DNA from: Anaerolineaceae bacterium
Lineage (GTDB): Bacteria; Planctomycetota; Phycisphaerae; FEN-1346; JAACEH01
NCBI GenBank assembly: GCA_011682595.1
Contig: JAACEH010000008.1
Span: 1-14,624, forward strand
Reading direction: 5' to 3'
Length of the DNA stretch: 14,624 nt
Shown: positions 7,233 to 14,049 of the stretch, piece after piece
Layout of the letters: each line of letters opens with the position of its first letter
Position numbering within the stretch: position 1 is the stretch's first letter
Position numbers and translations under genes: made by a program
The notes under the pieces: model-generated
What the model was told of the DNA's origin: nothing
Databases searched by the model: none
What the model saw: only the letters and a program-made list of their open reading frames with translations

Positions 7233-7260
7233 ATTATAAACCTGACCCCTTTTCTGTCAA
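7233..7260 (-). promoter_or_regulatory. hsp70 promoter, perfect sigma70-type consensus
   Basis: On the minus strand TTGACA (7255-7260) and TATAAT (7233-7238) both match consensus exactly, with 16 bp between. Transcription would start near 7226 and give a leader of about 45 nt. No CIRCE element or other heat-shock operator is seen. Confidence 0.8.
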
Positions 7261-7312
7261 GCAAATGGCAACCCTAGCCGCACCCCCAGCGCATCGGCGG
7301 CATCGGGCGGAC

Positions 7313-7341
7313 TTGACCCGCCGACGGGCCGCGGCTAGAAT
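7313..7341 (+). promoter_or_regulatory. Promoter of the FHA gene
   Basis: TTGACC (7313-7318) and TAGAAT (7336-7341) are 17 bp apart, each one base from consensus. The -35 box sits within a small inverted repeat, GGCGG-acttgac-CCGCC. The hsp70 -35 box is only about 52 bp away on the other strand, so one regulator could act on both. Confidence 0.7.
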
Positions 7342-7399
7342 GATCGTGTCTGGGAGCAATAATGCCATCGGCCGTGCGTTTCAGACCACAGGAGAGCCC

Positions 7400-8437
7400 A
7401 TGTTCCGCAAGCGCCCGCGCGACGAATCCAACGAGTCAGGCCAGTCAAAGGACTTGGTCCGTCGGGGACAAGGCGCCGAGCCCCCTGCCCCGTCCACCGC
7501 CCCGCCGCTGCTGGCCAGCCTGGAGGCCACCTCGGGACCCGACAAGGGGCAGTCGTTTCCGCTGACCCGGATGATCACCCTGATCGGCCGCGACGAAACC
7601 TGCGACATCGTCCTGGCGGACGAAACGGTTTCGCGCGAGCACGGCCAGATCGAACAGCACATGACCGATTGGGTCTATACCAACCTGAGCGACAACGGCA
7701 CGTGGATCAATCGCAAGAAGGTCGAGCGCCTGGTCCTCAAGAACGGCGATACCATCGAGGTCGGCGGCGAGACAAGGATGCGCTTTCGCCTGGCCAAGCC
7801 CGATCAGGTGGAGGTCGCTCCGGCGGTGCGCCGCCGAGCTCGCCTGCGCCACGACCAGGAGGTCGAAGAGGAAGTCGAGCCCCATCCGCGGCCCCAACTC
7901 GCCGAGTCGCTGATGAGGCGGCGCAAACTGCTTGTGGGCATCGGCGTCTACCTGATGGTCATACTGGCCGCCGTGATCATTTTTACTCTGTCAGGCAAAG
8001 GCGATGACAACAGGTCCAGGGGGGCGGTCTCCGAATGGAAAGGTCCGGCCGACATCGACGCCTATCTGGATTTCGATTTTCCGGACTACCAGGAAAATCA
8101 ACGCCAAGCCAACAAGAAACTCGATGAGGCCTACCTGCTGTACCAGAACTGGCGGCACGGCAACCCGATGGACCTCTACAACTCGGTCAAGGCTTTTCGC
8201 GAGAGCTACTACTATCGCGGCGGCAGTTGGCTGACCTTCGAACACCAGAGGGCCTACAAGAGGGCCAGAACCGACCTGCGCGACGAACTGTGGCGACTGT
8301 ACAATAGCGCCCTGATCCTCGAAGCACAGTTCCACCGGGCTAAGGCGAAGGATCGCTACCGCGAAATCCTGAGACGTGTGGACCAAAACAATCCCATCTA
8401 TCGCCACGTTGAGAGGCGCCTGGCCAGGCTCCGCTAG
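7400..8437 (+). CDS. FHA-domain membrane protein with extracytoplasmic C-terminal domain
   Basis: 345 residues. The FHA domain (about 37-132) is complete: GRDETCDI (63-70), S78 and H81 in VSREHG, and LSDNGTWIN (96-104). These are the residues that bind phosphothreonine, so this half is a cytoplasmic phosphopeptide reader. An acidic/basic linker follows, then RRRK and a single membrane helix (about 177-197). That places the last 148 residues outside the cytoplasm; they are helical, rich in Tyr, Arg and Glu, and I recognise no domain. ATG 7400 has AGGAGA four bases upstream, and a promoter sits 60 bp before it. The same frame is open back to 7217 but has no ribosome site. Its neighbours are the divergent Hsp70 and the convergent J-like protein; a phosphorylated partner could come from the kinase in region 1, which is inference. 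Confidence 0.93.
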   Translation: MFRKRPRDESNESGQSKDLVRRGQGAEPPAPSTAPPLLASLEATSGPDKGQSFPLTRMITLIGRDETCDIVLADETVSREHGQIEQHMTDWVYTNLSDNGTWINRKKVERLVLKNGDTIEVGGETRMRFRLAKPDQVEVAPAVRRRARLRHDQEVEEEVEPHPRPQLAESLMRRRKLLVGIGVYLMVILAAVIIFTLSGKGDDNRSRGAVSEWKGPADIDAYLDFDFPDYQENQRQANKKLDEAYLLYQNWRHGNPMDLYNSVKAFRESYYYRGGSWLTFEHQRAYKRARTDLRDELWRLYNSALILEAQFHRAKAKDRYREILRRVDQNNPIYRHVERRLARLR

Positions 8438-9514
8438 CTACAGGGCGGCCGACAGCAACAGGATCACCAGGATCAGCAGCACGATGGCCCCGGCAATCAT
8501 TGCCGCCAGTCGCGCTGCCGGCACGTACTCGGGGTACCGGGCCGCCAGGGTCAGCAGGAAGTCCATGGCCACGTCGGCCCGGTCGCGAACATCGTCCCAC
8601 AGCAGCACCAGCGGCGAGGGCTTCTCGGCAACAATGATCTGCGGCTTGACCGGCTCGGCAATCGGCTGCCCGTCTTCTTCGACCAGGCCCAGCAGAAAGG
8701 CCAGCGTCGAGAAGGTCGGCGACCCCTGGTCGATGGCCGCGTCCTGGGCGGCCATGCGGTCGACCCACCTCTGCAGCAGGTCGCGCGGCCGATCGGCCGC
8801 CAGGAGAACCTGCTCGGTCTCGGCGAAGGCCGCCGGGCGGCGGAAGATGTCGATGATCACCAGTCGCGACAACTGTTCGGAGATGCCCAGGGCCTGCTGA
8901 ATCTGCTTGACGGCCTGGCCCCTCTGCTCCATCGAGCTGCGGGCCACGCACTGGGCGACAATGGCTGCATCACAGTAGATCCACAGCCCCAGCGGCAGGG
9001 GCAACTTGTGCTCGCCCCGCCGGGGCCACTTGAAGGCCCGCGACAGGCACCACTGCATCAATTGCGGCAGCACCTGTACGACCGGCAGTCCCGTGGCGGC
9101 GCATTCGGTCAGCCAGCCGGTCAGCAGTTCCTCGAGCGGGCGCTCCAGATCGGCCTGGGGGAAACTCTGTTTGGCCCGCTCGAGGGCAGCCTGCAGCCGC
9201 CGGTCGTCGTAGGCCCGCTTCTTCTCGGCCGTGGCCAACACGTCGACCGCCCGGCCGATCTCGGTCATCAGGGCCAGGGCCTCTTTGCGGAACTTGCCGA
9301 TCTGGTAGGACCGCACGGTTTTCTTGGCTTTGCGTGCCGCCTCGTTGATCGCGTGAAGGTTGTTCTCGAGTTCCGGCAGGCCCAGCAGGGCGTAGTGCGA
9401 CGGCGGCCGCTCGGCCGTCCGAACGCCCAGCCAGTTGCGATACGGGTCCAGCGTCGCGGCCGGCCGGCCGGCGGGATTCTGCGGCGGTTGCACTTGTGAG
9501 GCATGATTGCTCAA
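8438..9514 (-). CDS. Tail-anchored J-domain-like protein without HPD motif
   Basis: 358 residues. After a polar N-terminus comes DPYRNWLGV (23-31) and a J-like segment (38-105): HYALLGL, a basic helix, then AEKKRAYDDR, which matches the KR..YD end of helix III-IV in DnaJ. The HPD loop needed to stimulate Hsp70 ATPase is absent; QIGKFRK stands in that area. This YRNWLG...HYALLGL arrangement is familiar to me from planctomycete proteins. The middle is helical, and the last 25 residues form a hydrophobic helix (about 334-357), suggesting a tail anchor. The start codon is TTG at 9514 with AAGGA five bases before it; the first in-frame ATG would delete the J-like core. Its stop abuts the FHA stop. 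No promoter is evident between it and tRNA-Val upstream. Confidence 0.88.
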   Translation of the reverse strand: MSNHASQVQPPQNPAGRPAATLDPYRNWLGVRTAERPPSHYALLGLPELENNLHAINEAARKAKKTVRSYQIGKFRKEALALMTEIGRAVDVLATAEKKRAYDDRRLQAALERAKQSFPQADLERPLEELLTGWLTECAATGLPVVQVLPQLMQWCLSRAFKWPRRGEHKLPLPLGLWIYCDAAIVAQCVARSSMEQRGQAVKQIQQALGISEQLSRLVIIDIFRRPAAFAETEQVLLAADRPRDLLQRWVDRMAAQDAAIDQGSPTFSTLAFLLGLVEEDGQPIAEPVKPQIIVAEKPSPLVLLWDDVRDRADVAMDFLLTLAARYPEYVPAARLAAMIAGAIVLLILVILLLSAAL

Positions 9515-9599
9515 AGCAGTCCTTGCCTTACGGGATGGGAACTGTCGCTGATCACGAGCGAGTTAACCAAGTCGGGTGGTTCACCATGCCTGGGCAGCG

Positions 9600-9638
9600 C
9601 GACTCGAACGGCTCGCCATGAGCGAGCGCAGCGAGTCG
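9600..9638. repeat. Long imperfect hairpin directly behind tRNA-Val
   Basis: Outer arms CGACTCG (9600-9606) and CGAGTCG (9632-9638) enclose inner arms GCTCGC (9611-9616) and GCGAGC (9622-9627), with a 4x4 internal loop and a 5-nt apex. It begins 2 bp past the CCA end of tRNA-Val on the minus strand, and no T-run follows. It may mark the tRNA 3' end for processing or partial termination before the J-like gene. Confidence 0.7.
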
Positions 9639-9640
9639 AG

Positions 9641-9717
9641 TGGTGGGCGCTACAGGACTTGAACCTGTGACTTCTACCTTGTAAGGGTAGCGCTCTAGCC
9701 AACTGAGCTAAGCGCCC
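9641..9717 (-). tRNA. tRNA-Val (anticodon UAC)
   Basis: Complete cloverleaf on the minus strand: 7-bp acceptor GGGCGCT/AGCGCCC, D stem GCTC/GAGC, anticodon stem CTACC/GGTAG with loop CTTACAA (anticodon TAC), and T stem ACAGG/CCTGT with TTCAAGT. CCA is encoded (9641-9643). It reads GUA and, by wobble, other Val codons. Confidence 0.97.
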
Positions 9718-9744
9718 ACTCGACCGCCAACTCTGCCGAAGCGC

Positions 9745-9772
9745 ATTATAGCTTGGGTGAGCCTGGGTGCAA
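9745..9772 (-). promoter_or_regulatory. tRNA-Val promoter
   Basis: On the minus strand TTGCAC (9767-9772) and TATAAT (9745-9750) are 16 bp apart, and the -10 box ends 27 bp before the mature tRNA. The -10 is an exact consensus match. Confidence 0.7.
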
Positions 9773-9815
9773 GAGGCTTCGGCCGGCCGGGTCGCCATAA
9801 CAGCCACAGCAGGTC

Positions 9816-9845
9816 TTGACGCGGCCGCCGGGCCCGGCTTATAAT
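9816..9845 (+). promoter_or_regulatory. tRNA-Leu promoter
   Basis: TTGACG (9816-9821) and TATAAT (9840-9845) have an 18-bp, very GC-rich spacer. The -10 box ends 20 bp before the mature tRNA start. Confidence 0.75.
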
Positions 9846-9865
9846 AGATGACGCGAGAAGGACGT

Positions 9866-9952
9866 GCTCGGGTGGTGGAATTGGCAGACACGCTACGTTG
9901 AGGTCGTAGTGCCCTTCTGGGCTTGCAGGTTCAAATCCTGTCCCGAGCACCA
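9866..9952 (+). tRNA. tRNA-Leu (anticodon GAG)
   Basis: Class II tRNA: acceptor GCTCGGG/CCCGAGC, anticodon stem CTACG/CGTAG with loop TTGAGGT (anticodon GAG), long variable arm GCCC-TTCT-GGGC, and T arm GCAGG-TTCAAAT-CCTGT. CCA is encoded at 9950-9952. It reads CUC and CUU. A T-rich stretch follows at once (gttttctttctggtttt). Confidence 0.97.
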
Positions 9953-10052
9953 GTTTTCTTTCTGGTTTTCGTGCGATTGCCGGGCATCGCTGCGGGCAAT
10001 CATTTGACACATCGCTCGTTGAGCGTCAGCAACAGAGGCTGGGGAGCCCTCA

Positions 10053-10412
10053 TTGAACTACAAATACGCCGCCTGGACGCTTGTGGTTCTGGCCATCATC
10101 CTGGGATACATGGCCTTGGCCACTTACATCTCGCCGCAGGCGCCACGCCAAACGGTTGCCGCCGAGGAGGCCGAAGGCAAGCCTTCCGAGTCCGCAGAGA
10201 ACACCGCGACTACGGATAAGCCGGATGCTCACCACGCCAGTTTGATGACCACGGCAACCACAATCGGCCTGATCGTACTGGCCGTGGCGCTAACCTTTGT
10301 TCTGGCCCGGCTGCAACGGCGGAGGAAGGAAGCATATCGCAAGGCCGCCAGGGAATCCAAGGAGGAAGCCCGACAGGCGACCAGGAATTCCCGCGATCTG
10401 GACGACTCGTAG
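10053..10412 (+). CDS. Small two-helix membrane protein of unknown function
   Basis: 119 residues, not recognised. Two hydrophobic helices (about 7-26 and 68-86) are joined by a 40-residue acidic, Ala/Glu/Thr-rich loop. The second helix is followed by a very basic stretch (RLQRRRKEAYRKAAR, 86-100) and a charged helical tail. By the positive-inside rule both ends are cytoplasmic. I chose TTG 10053 because GGGGAG lies 6 nt upstream; the next in-frame ATG (residue 20) would cut through the first helix. It starts 100 bp after tRNA-Leu on the same strand with no clear promoter between, so it may be read from the tRNA promoter. A likely terminator follows the stop. Confidence 0.75.
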   Translation: MNYKYAAWTLVVLAIILGYMALATYISPQAPRQTVAAEEAEGKPSESAENTATTDKPDAHHASLMTTATTIGLIVLAVALTFVLARLQRRRKEAYRKAARESKEEARQATRNSRDLDDS

Positions 10413-10427
10413 CAGAAGGCGCCACGG

Positions 10428-10476
10428 GCCGCGTCACGCACCGACCAGGTCCGCCTTCCGACGGGCTTTTTTCTTT
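10428..10476 (+). terminator. Probable intrinsic terminator
   Basis: GCC(G)CGTC (10428-10435) can pair with GACGGGC (10460-10466) with one bulged G, followed by TTTTTTCTTT. A competing stem, GAAGGCG (10415-10421) with CGCCTTC (10452-10458), overlaps it. It lies between the convergent small membrane protein and amidohydrolase genes. Confidence 0.45.
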
Positions 10477-10519
10477 GGGGACTGTTTCCTGAAACGCCGC
10501 GAAAGGCCAGCCGCCCGGG

Positions 10520-11488
10520 TCAGCGGTCAACGCTGATGCGGTACAGACGCTCGGCGTTCCTGCGGTACACCTTCTCCAGCACTTCCAGCGGCAGGTCCAA
10601 TCCCTCGACTTCAACCGGCCGGTCCGCGTCGGTATCTTCAATGGGCGAAAGCAGTTTTCCGCGGCCCTCCCACAGGTGGCGGTGAACGTAGTACCGTGTG
10701 GCGTAATCGTCGAAGGTCATGCCGGACTTGCGGCCGACCACCAGGTCGCTGCCCCACAGGATGCGGTCGGCATGGCGGATGATAAACTCTCTGGATGCGA
10801 TCGGTTCTCGCGACAGTTCCCGGGCCAGCCACTTGGTGGCCGACAGGTCGAGGTAAAGCCGCGGATAGTCGGCCAGAAGTTGTTCGAGGTGGCCGAGATC
10901 CTCCGGATGGCCGCCCAGGTGGGCCGCCTGGACGAGCAACTCCGGATGGCGCTTCATCCGCTGCTCCAACTGCCGGTAGGCGTCGGCCTTGCTGCCGTAG
11001 CGGGCAATGTTGCCGTAGGTGTGTCGCCACCAGATGTCGGGGTCCCCGATGTGAACCAGGGCCATCATGCGGTGCTCGACCAGAAAATCGAAGATGTGGT
11101 CCAGCCGCGGATCGTCCCAGTAGAGGCCGCTGCTGGCGTTGAACATGGGCTTGAACCAGAACTTGGCCCCGCGAACGTCCTCCTCCTCGACACTGCGCCG
11201 CAGCAGGTCGAGCGTCCGGCGTCTGAAGTGCTCGCCGCGATCGACGTCCTCGAAGCGGATGCGCAGCAGCCCGTAGACCCGGCCCGCAAACGCCTTGCGG
11301 CAATCGCTGATAAACTCCAGGTCGCCGTTGCCCAGGAAGGTGCGGACGCCGTAACTTTCGGCCATGCGGACAAACAGCCGCGTCTCGGCGGCCGTGCGGA
11401 TGTGCAGGTGAGCGTCGATCATCGGGCCCTGGTAGCGGGCAATCGGTGGTTTGGAGAACTGTGACATACTGTCGCCTGGTGAAGTCAT
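10520..11488 (-). CDS. Amidohydrolase-2 family metal-dependent hydrolase
   Basis: 322 residues with the TIM-barrel amidohydrolase layout. The HxH metal pair is in MIDAHLHI (H27, H29), further likely ligands are H146 in LVHIGDPD and H190 in AAHLGGHPED, and the catalytic Asp is D248 in LWGSDLV. This fits the amidohydrolase-2/TatD-like group that hydrolyses or decarboxylates small cyclic or acidic substrates; the substrate here cannot be read from sequence. The start is unresolved. ATG 11488 has GGAG only 1 nt away, too close for normal use. ATG 11467 (MSQFSK) has AGG 7 nt upstream and would give 315 residues. It follows rfbB by 63 bp that hold one hairpin repeat, so it may be partly uncoupled from that gene. 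Confidence 0.9.
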   Translation of the reverse strand: MTSPGDSMSQFSKPPIARYQGPMIDAHLHIRTAAETRLFVRMAESYGVRTFLGNGDLEFISDCRKAFAGRVYGLLRIRFEDVDRGEHFRRRTLDLLRRSVEEEDVRGAKFWFKPMFNASSGLYWDDPRLDHIFDFLVEHRMMALVHIGDPDIWWRHTYGNIARYGSKADAYRQLEQRMKRHPELLVQAAHLGGHPEDLGHLEQLLADYPRLYLDLSATKWLARELSREPIASREFIIRHADRILWGSDLVVGRKSGMTFDDYATRYYVHRHLWEGRGKLLSPIEDTDADRPVEVEGLDLPLEVLEKVYRRNAERLYRISVDR

Positions 11489-11518
11489 GCTCCGAGTTCA
11501 AGCCCTTGGGCATTCGCT

Positions 11519-11548
11519 CATGGCCAGGCAAGCGTGACCATGACGCCC
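11519..11548 (-). repeat. CATG/GCTTG hairpin repeat directly behind rfbB
   Basis: On the minus strand TCATGGTCA, loop CGCTTGCC, TGGCCATGA form a 9-bp stem with one G-U pair. The 30-nt block is identical at 25 of 30 positions to 13510-13539, including the whole 8-nt loop. It begins 3 bp after the rfbB stop codon. No T-run follows. Confidence 0.88.
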
Positions 11549-11551
11549 ACA

Positions 11552-12559
<1,008 letters not shown>

Positions 12560-12560
12560 G

Positions 12561-13442
12561 TTACGGCTTCTCCTTTTTTTTGTCCGCCTCGCCGCGCGAT
12601 GAGGCAGGCTTCTTCTCCGTGGGTTCAGCCTCGGGGTCTTTCGCGCCGGCCGATTCTTTTGCCGCCGCTTTCTTCTTCCGGCCGGCCCGGACCTGGCGCA
12701 GCTTGCTCAAATGGTTTCGCCAATAGCGCGTCCAGCGATACTTGCTCACCTTCGGGTCCGCTCCCGGCCGCTGGGACGACGGCGTCAGAACGGCCTTGAG
12801 TTCCTTGAACTCTTCGCCGCGATACAGGCCGATGGCCAACTCGCCGCCCGCCCCGATGCGCTCCACGCGCATCCTGAAATTGCCGAGGCTGAAGTCGCCG
12901 AGCAACTTCTCGCCGTCCAGCACGACAATCAGATCGTCCGCCAGAAGGCCGGCCTTCCGGGCAGCCGAGTTTTCGACTATCCGCTTGACCAGCAGACCGT
13001 TCTCGCGCCCGTTCAGGCGCGAGTCTTCCTCGGGCGGCACGTGCTGTATCTCCACGCCCAAAAAACCCGCCAGGTCCGACTGGCCGGCATACTCCTCGGC
13101 GGGAACCAACTCCCGGTAAATCCGCTCCAGCCGCCGCAGCACTTCCGGGTCGTCGGCCGAGGCCAGCAGCGGGTCCAGGGCGGCCAGGACGCCGTGGCCC
13201 ATGGCCGTCAGCTCAGCCTCGGCGTCGCGGCGGGTCGCCCATTGTCGGTCGCCCAGGTCGGCCACCAGCGAGGCCACGCGCTCTGGGCTGATGGCGGGAG
13301 ATTCGGTTGCTTGGGCGGATGCGGCGCCGTCGGCCTGGTTATCCGCCTGCCTGGCCGCGGGCTGACCGTCCGCGCCGAAACTGCCGGAAGCCGGCAGGCC
13401 CAGCACAAGAACCACTATTATCATTCGCCCAAAACGCATCAT
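12561..13442 (-). CDS. Exported HEAT-like/PDZ-domain protein
   Basis: 293 residues. An N-terminal signal peptide (MMRFGRM, then a hydrophobic core and a likely cut near GSFGA-DG, about 23) sends it across the membrane. After an Ala/Gln-rich spacer comes a helical, HEAT-like stretch (about 50-115, RDAEAELTAMGHGVLAALDP) and a PDZ domain (about 125-220, with FLGVEIQ, ENSAARKAGLLADDLIVVLDG). There is no protease domain, so it probably binds peptides without cutting them. The C-terminal 50 residues are Lys/Glu/Ala-rich low complexity. The frame is open back to 13823, but the signal peptide and the drop in coding character set the start at MM (13442 or 13439). A ribosome site is weak: GAGG touches the ATG, and AGGGGA lies 10 nt off in a hairpin. 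It is followed by rfbB one base later. Confidence 0.85.
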   Translation of the reverse strand: MMRFGRMIIVVLVLGLPASGSFGADGQPAARQADNQADGAASAQATESPAISPERVASLVADLGDRQWATRRDAEAELTAMGHGVLAALDPLLASADDPEVLRRLERIYRELVPAEEYAGQSDLAGFLGVEIQHVPPEEDSRLNGRENGLLVKRIVENSAARKAGLLADDLIVVLDGEKLLGDFSLGNFRMRVERIGAGGELAIGLYRGEEFKELKAVLTPSSQRPGADPKVSKYRWTRYWRNHLSKLRQVRAGRKKKAAAKESAGAKDPEAEPTEKKPASSRGEADKKKEKP

Positions 13443-13454
13443 CCTCGCCAGGTC

Positions 13455-13500
13455 CCCTGTCTCACGATTCGTCAGACAGGGCCTAGTGCTCTGTCCGACG
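13455..13500 (-). promoter_or_regulatory. Two mutually exclusive hairpins in the leader of the PDZ-protein gene
   Basis: CCCTGTCT (13455-13462) pairs with AGACAGGG (13474-13481), an 8-bp stem with an 11-nt loop. The segment cgtcagacag (13470-13479-80) can instead pair with ctgtccgacg (13491-13500), with one mismatch. The first stem includes the AGGGG that would best serve as ribosome site for the gene start at 13442. Confidence 0.5.
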
Positions 13501-13616
13501 TATTCTGTTGGGTGCCATGCCCACGCTTGCCTGGGCATGTTCTCCGGTTCGCAGCAAGGCATGCTCACCAGCAGGTGAGCATGGCGCCCGTCATTTTTGC
13601 CGGGACGGAGTGCTAG
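13483..13616. repeat. Inverted-repeat element with internal hairpins (MITE-like or structured RNA)
   Basis: The ends CTAGTGCTCTGTCC (13483-13496) and GGACGGAGTGCTAG (13603-13616) pair over all 14 positions, 3 of them as G-T. Inside, GGGTGC (13510-13515) pairs with GCGCCC (13584-13589). Directly next to this stem are hairpin CATGCCCA-cgcttgcc-TGGGCATG (13516-13539) and hairpin CATGCTCACC-agca-GGTGAGCATG (13560-13583), leaving a 20-nt joiner. The layout is a three-way junction with no unpaired base on two of its sides. The right end supplies the TAG stop of the lipoprotein gene. No open frame of note lies inside, so it is non-coding or a non-autonomous mobile element. Confidence 0.85.
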
Positions 13617-13828
13617 TTCTCTTCCTCCTGGCCGCCCGGCTGCTCTTTCTCGGTATCCCGCCCTAAGGAACGGTAGGCGTCGCCCTCGAAGCCCTCGGCC
13701 TTCTCGAAGTCCTTGACCTCGGGTGTATCGTCGGAGCCCGGCTTGGCGGACCGATCGACCTTGCACCCGCAGAGCAGCCCAGCGGCCACGACCAGCAGGA
13801 TCAGGCTCAACCTCGTCGCGCAACGCAT
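13613..13828 (-). CDS. Small lipoprotein
   Basis: 71 residues. A basic start (MRCATR), a hydrophobic core (LSLILLVVAAG) and the lipobox LLCGC put the lipidated Cys at position 22. The mature part is short, very acidic and unstructured (EKEQPGGQEEE), with no recognised domain. ATG 13828 has AGGAGA seven bases upstream; an upstream in-frame start at 13894 would bury the signal peptide and is unlikely. The stop codon lies in the right arm of the inverted-repeat element, so the original C-terminus may have been different. It may be co-transcribed with the PDZ-protein gene, which is also exported. Confidence 0.78.
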   Translation of the reverse strand: MRCATRLSLILLVVAAGLLCGCKVDRSAKPGSDDTPEVKDFEKAEGFEGDAYRSLGRDTEKEQPGGQEEEN

Positions 13829-13882
13829 GGCGGTTCTCCTCTGGCAGCGCCCTTGAAAAAAACGACAGTGCAAAACGACAAC

Positions 13883-13910
13883 ATGATAAGCCAAAGCCCG
13901 GGTCTCACAA
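13883..13910 (-). promoter_or_regulatory. Candidate lipoprotein-gene promoter
   Basis: On the minus strand TTGTGA (13905-13910) and TATCAT (13883-13888) are 16 bp apart (4/6 and 5/6 matches), leaving a leader of about 50 nt before the ATG at 13828. Confidence 0.4.
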
Positions 13911-13948
13911 AAGATAAAACCCGGATCTCCGCTCCGCGGGCCTGCCGG

Positions 13949-13972
13949 TTGGCCGAAAAAGGTTTCGGCCGA
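13949..13972. promoter_or_regulatory. Palindrome overlapping the DUF2617-gene promoter
   Basis: GGCCGAAA (13951-13958), loop aagg, TTTCGGCC (13963-13970) form a perfect 8-bp stem, extended by two weaker pairs. The right arm occupies the expected -35 position of the TATAAT at 13986. This suits an operator, or a hairpin in place of a good -35 box. Confidence 0.5.
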
Positions 13973-13985
13973 GGCGAGCGGCCCC

Positions 13986-13991
13986 TATAAT
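13986..13991 (+). promoter_or_regulatory. -10 box of the DUF2617 gene
   Basis: An exact TATAAT. The matching -35 region (TTTCGG at 13963-13968, 17 bp away) is poor. Transcription would begin near 13998, downstream of the ATG at 13996, which rules that ATG out as a start. Confidence 0.55.
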
Positions 13992-14049
13992 TGCAATGAC
14001 CTTGAACTCGCCGATTGCGGTAGTTGCCTGCCTGAAGAGGGACTGCGTT

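Noticed and set aside
7217..7399. N-terminal extension of the FHA protein
   Set aside because: The region holds both divergent promoters and has no ribosome site, while ATG 7400 has a strong one.
13483..13616. CIRCE heat-shock operator, because GAGTGCTAG resembles its right half
   Set aside because: The left half reads CTAGTGCTC, not TTAGCACTC, and lies over 100 bp away instead of 9; it is the end of the inverted-repeat element.
12561..13823. Longer version of the PDZ protein starting at 13823
   Set aside because: The extra 127 residues are Arg/Gly-rich, run through the inverted-repeat element and overlap the lipoprotein gene in another frame; a good signal peptide starts at 13442.
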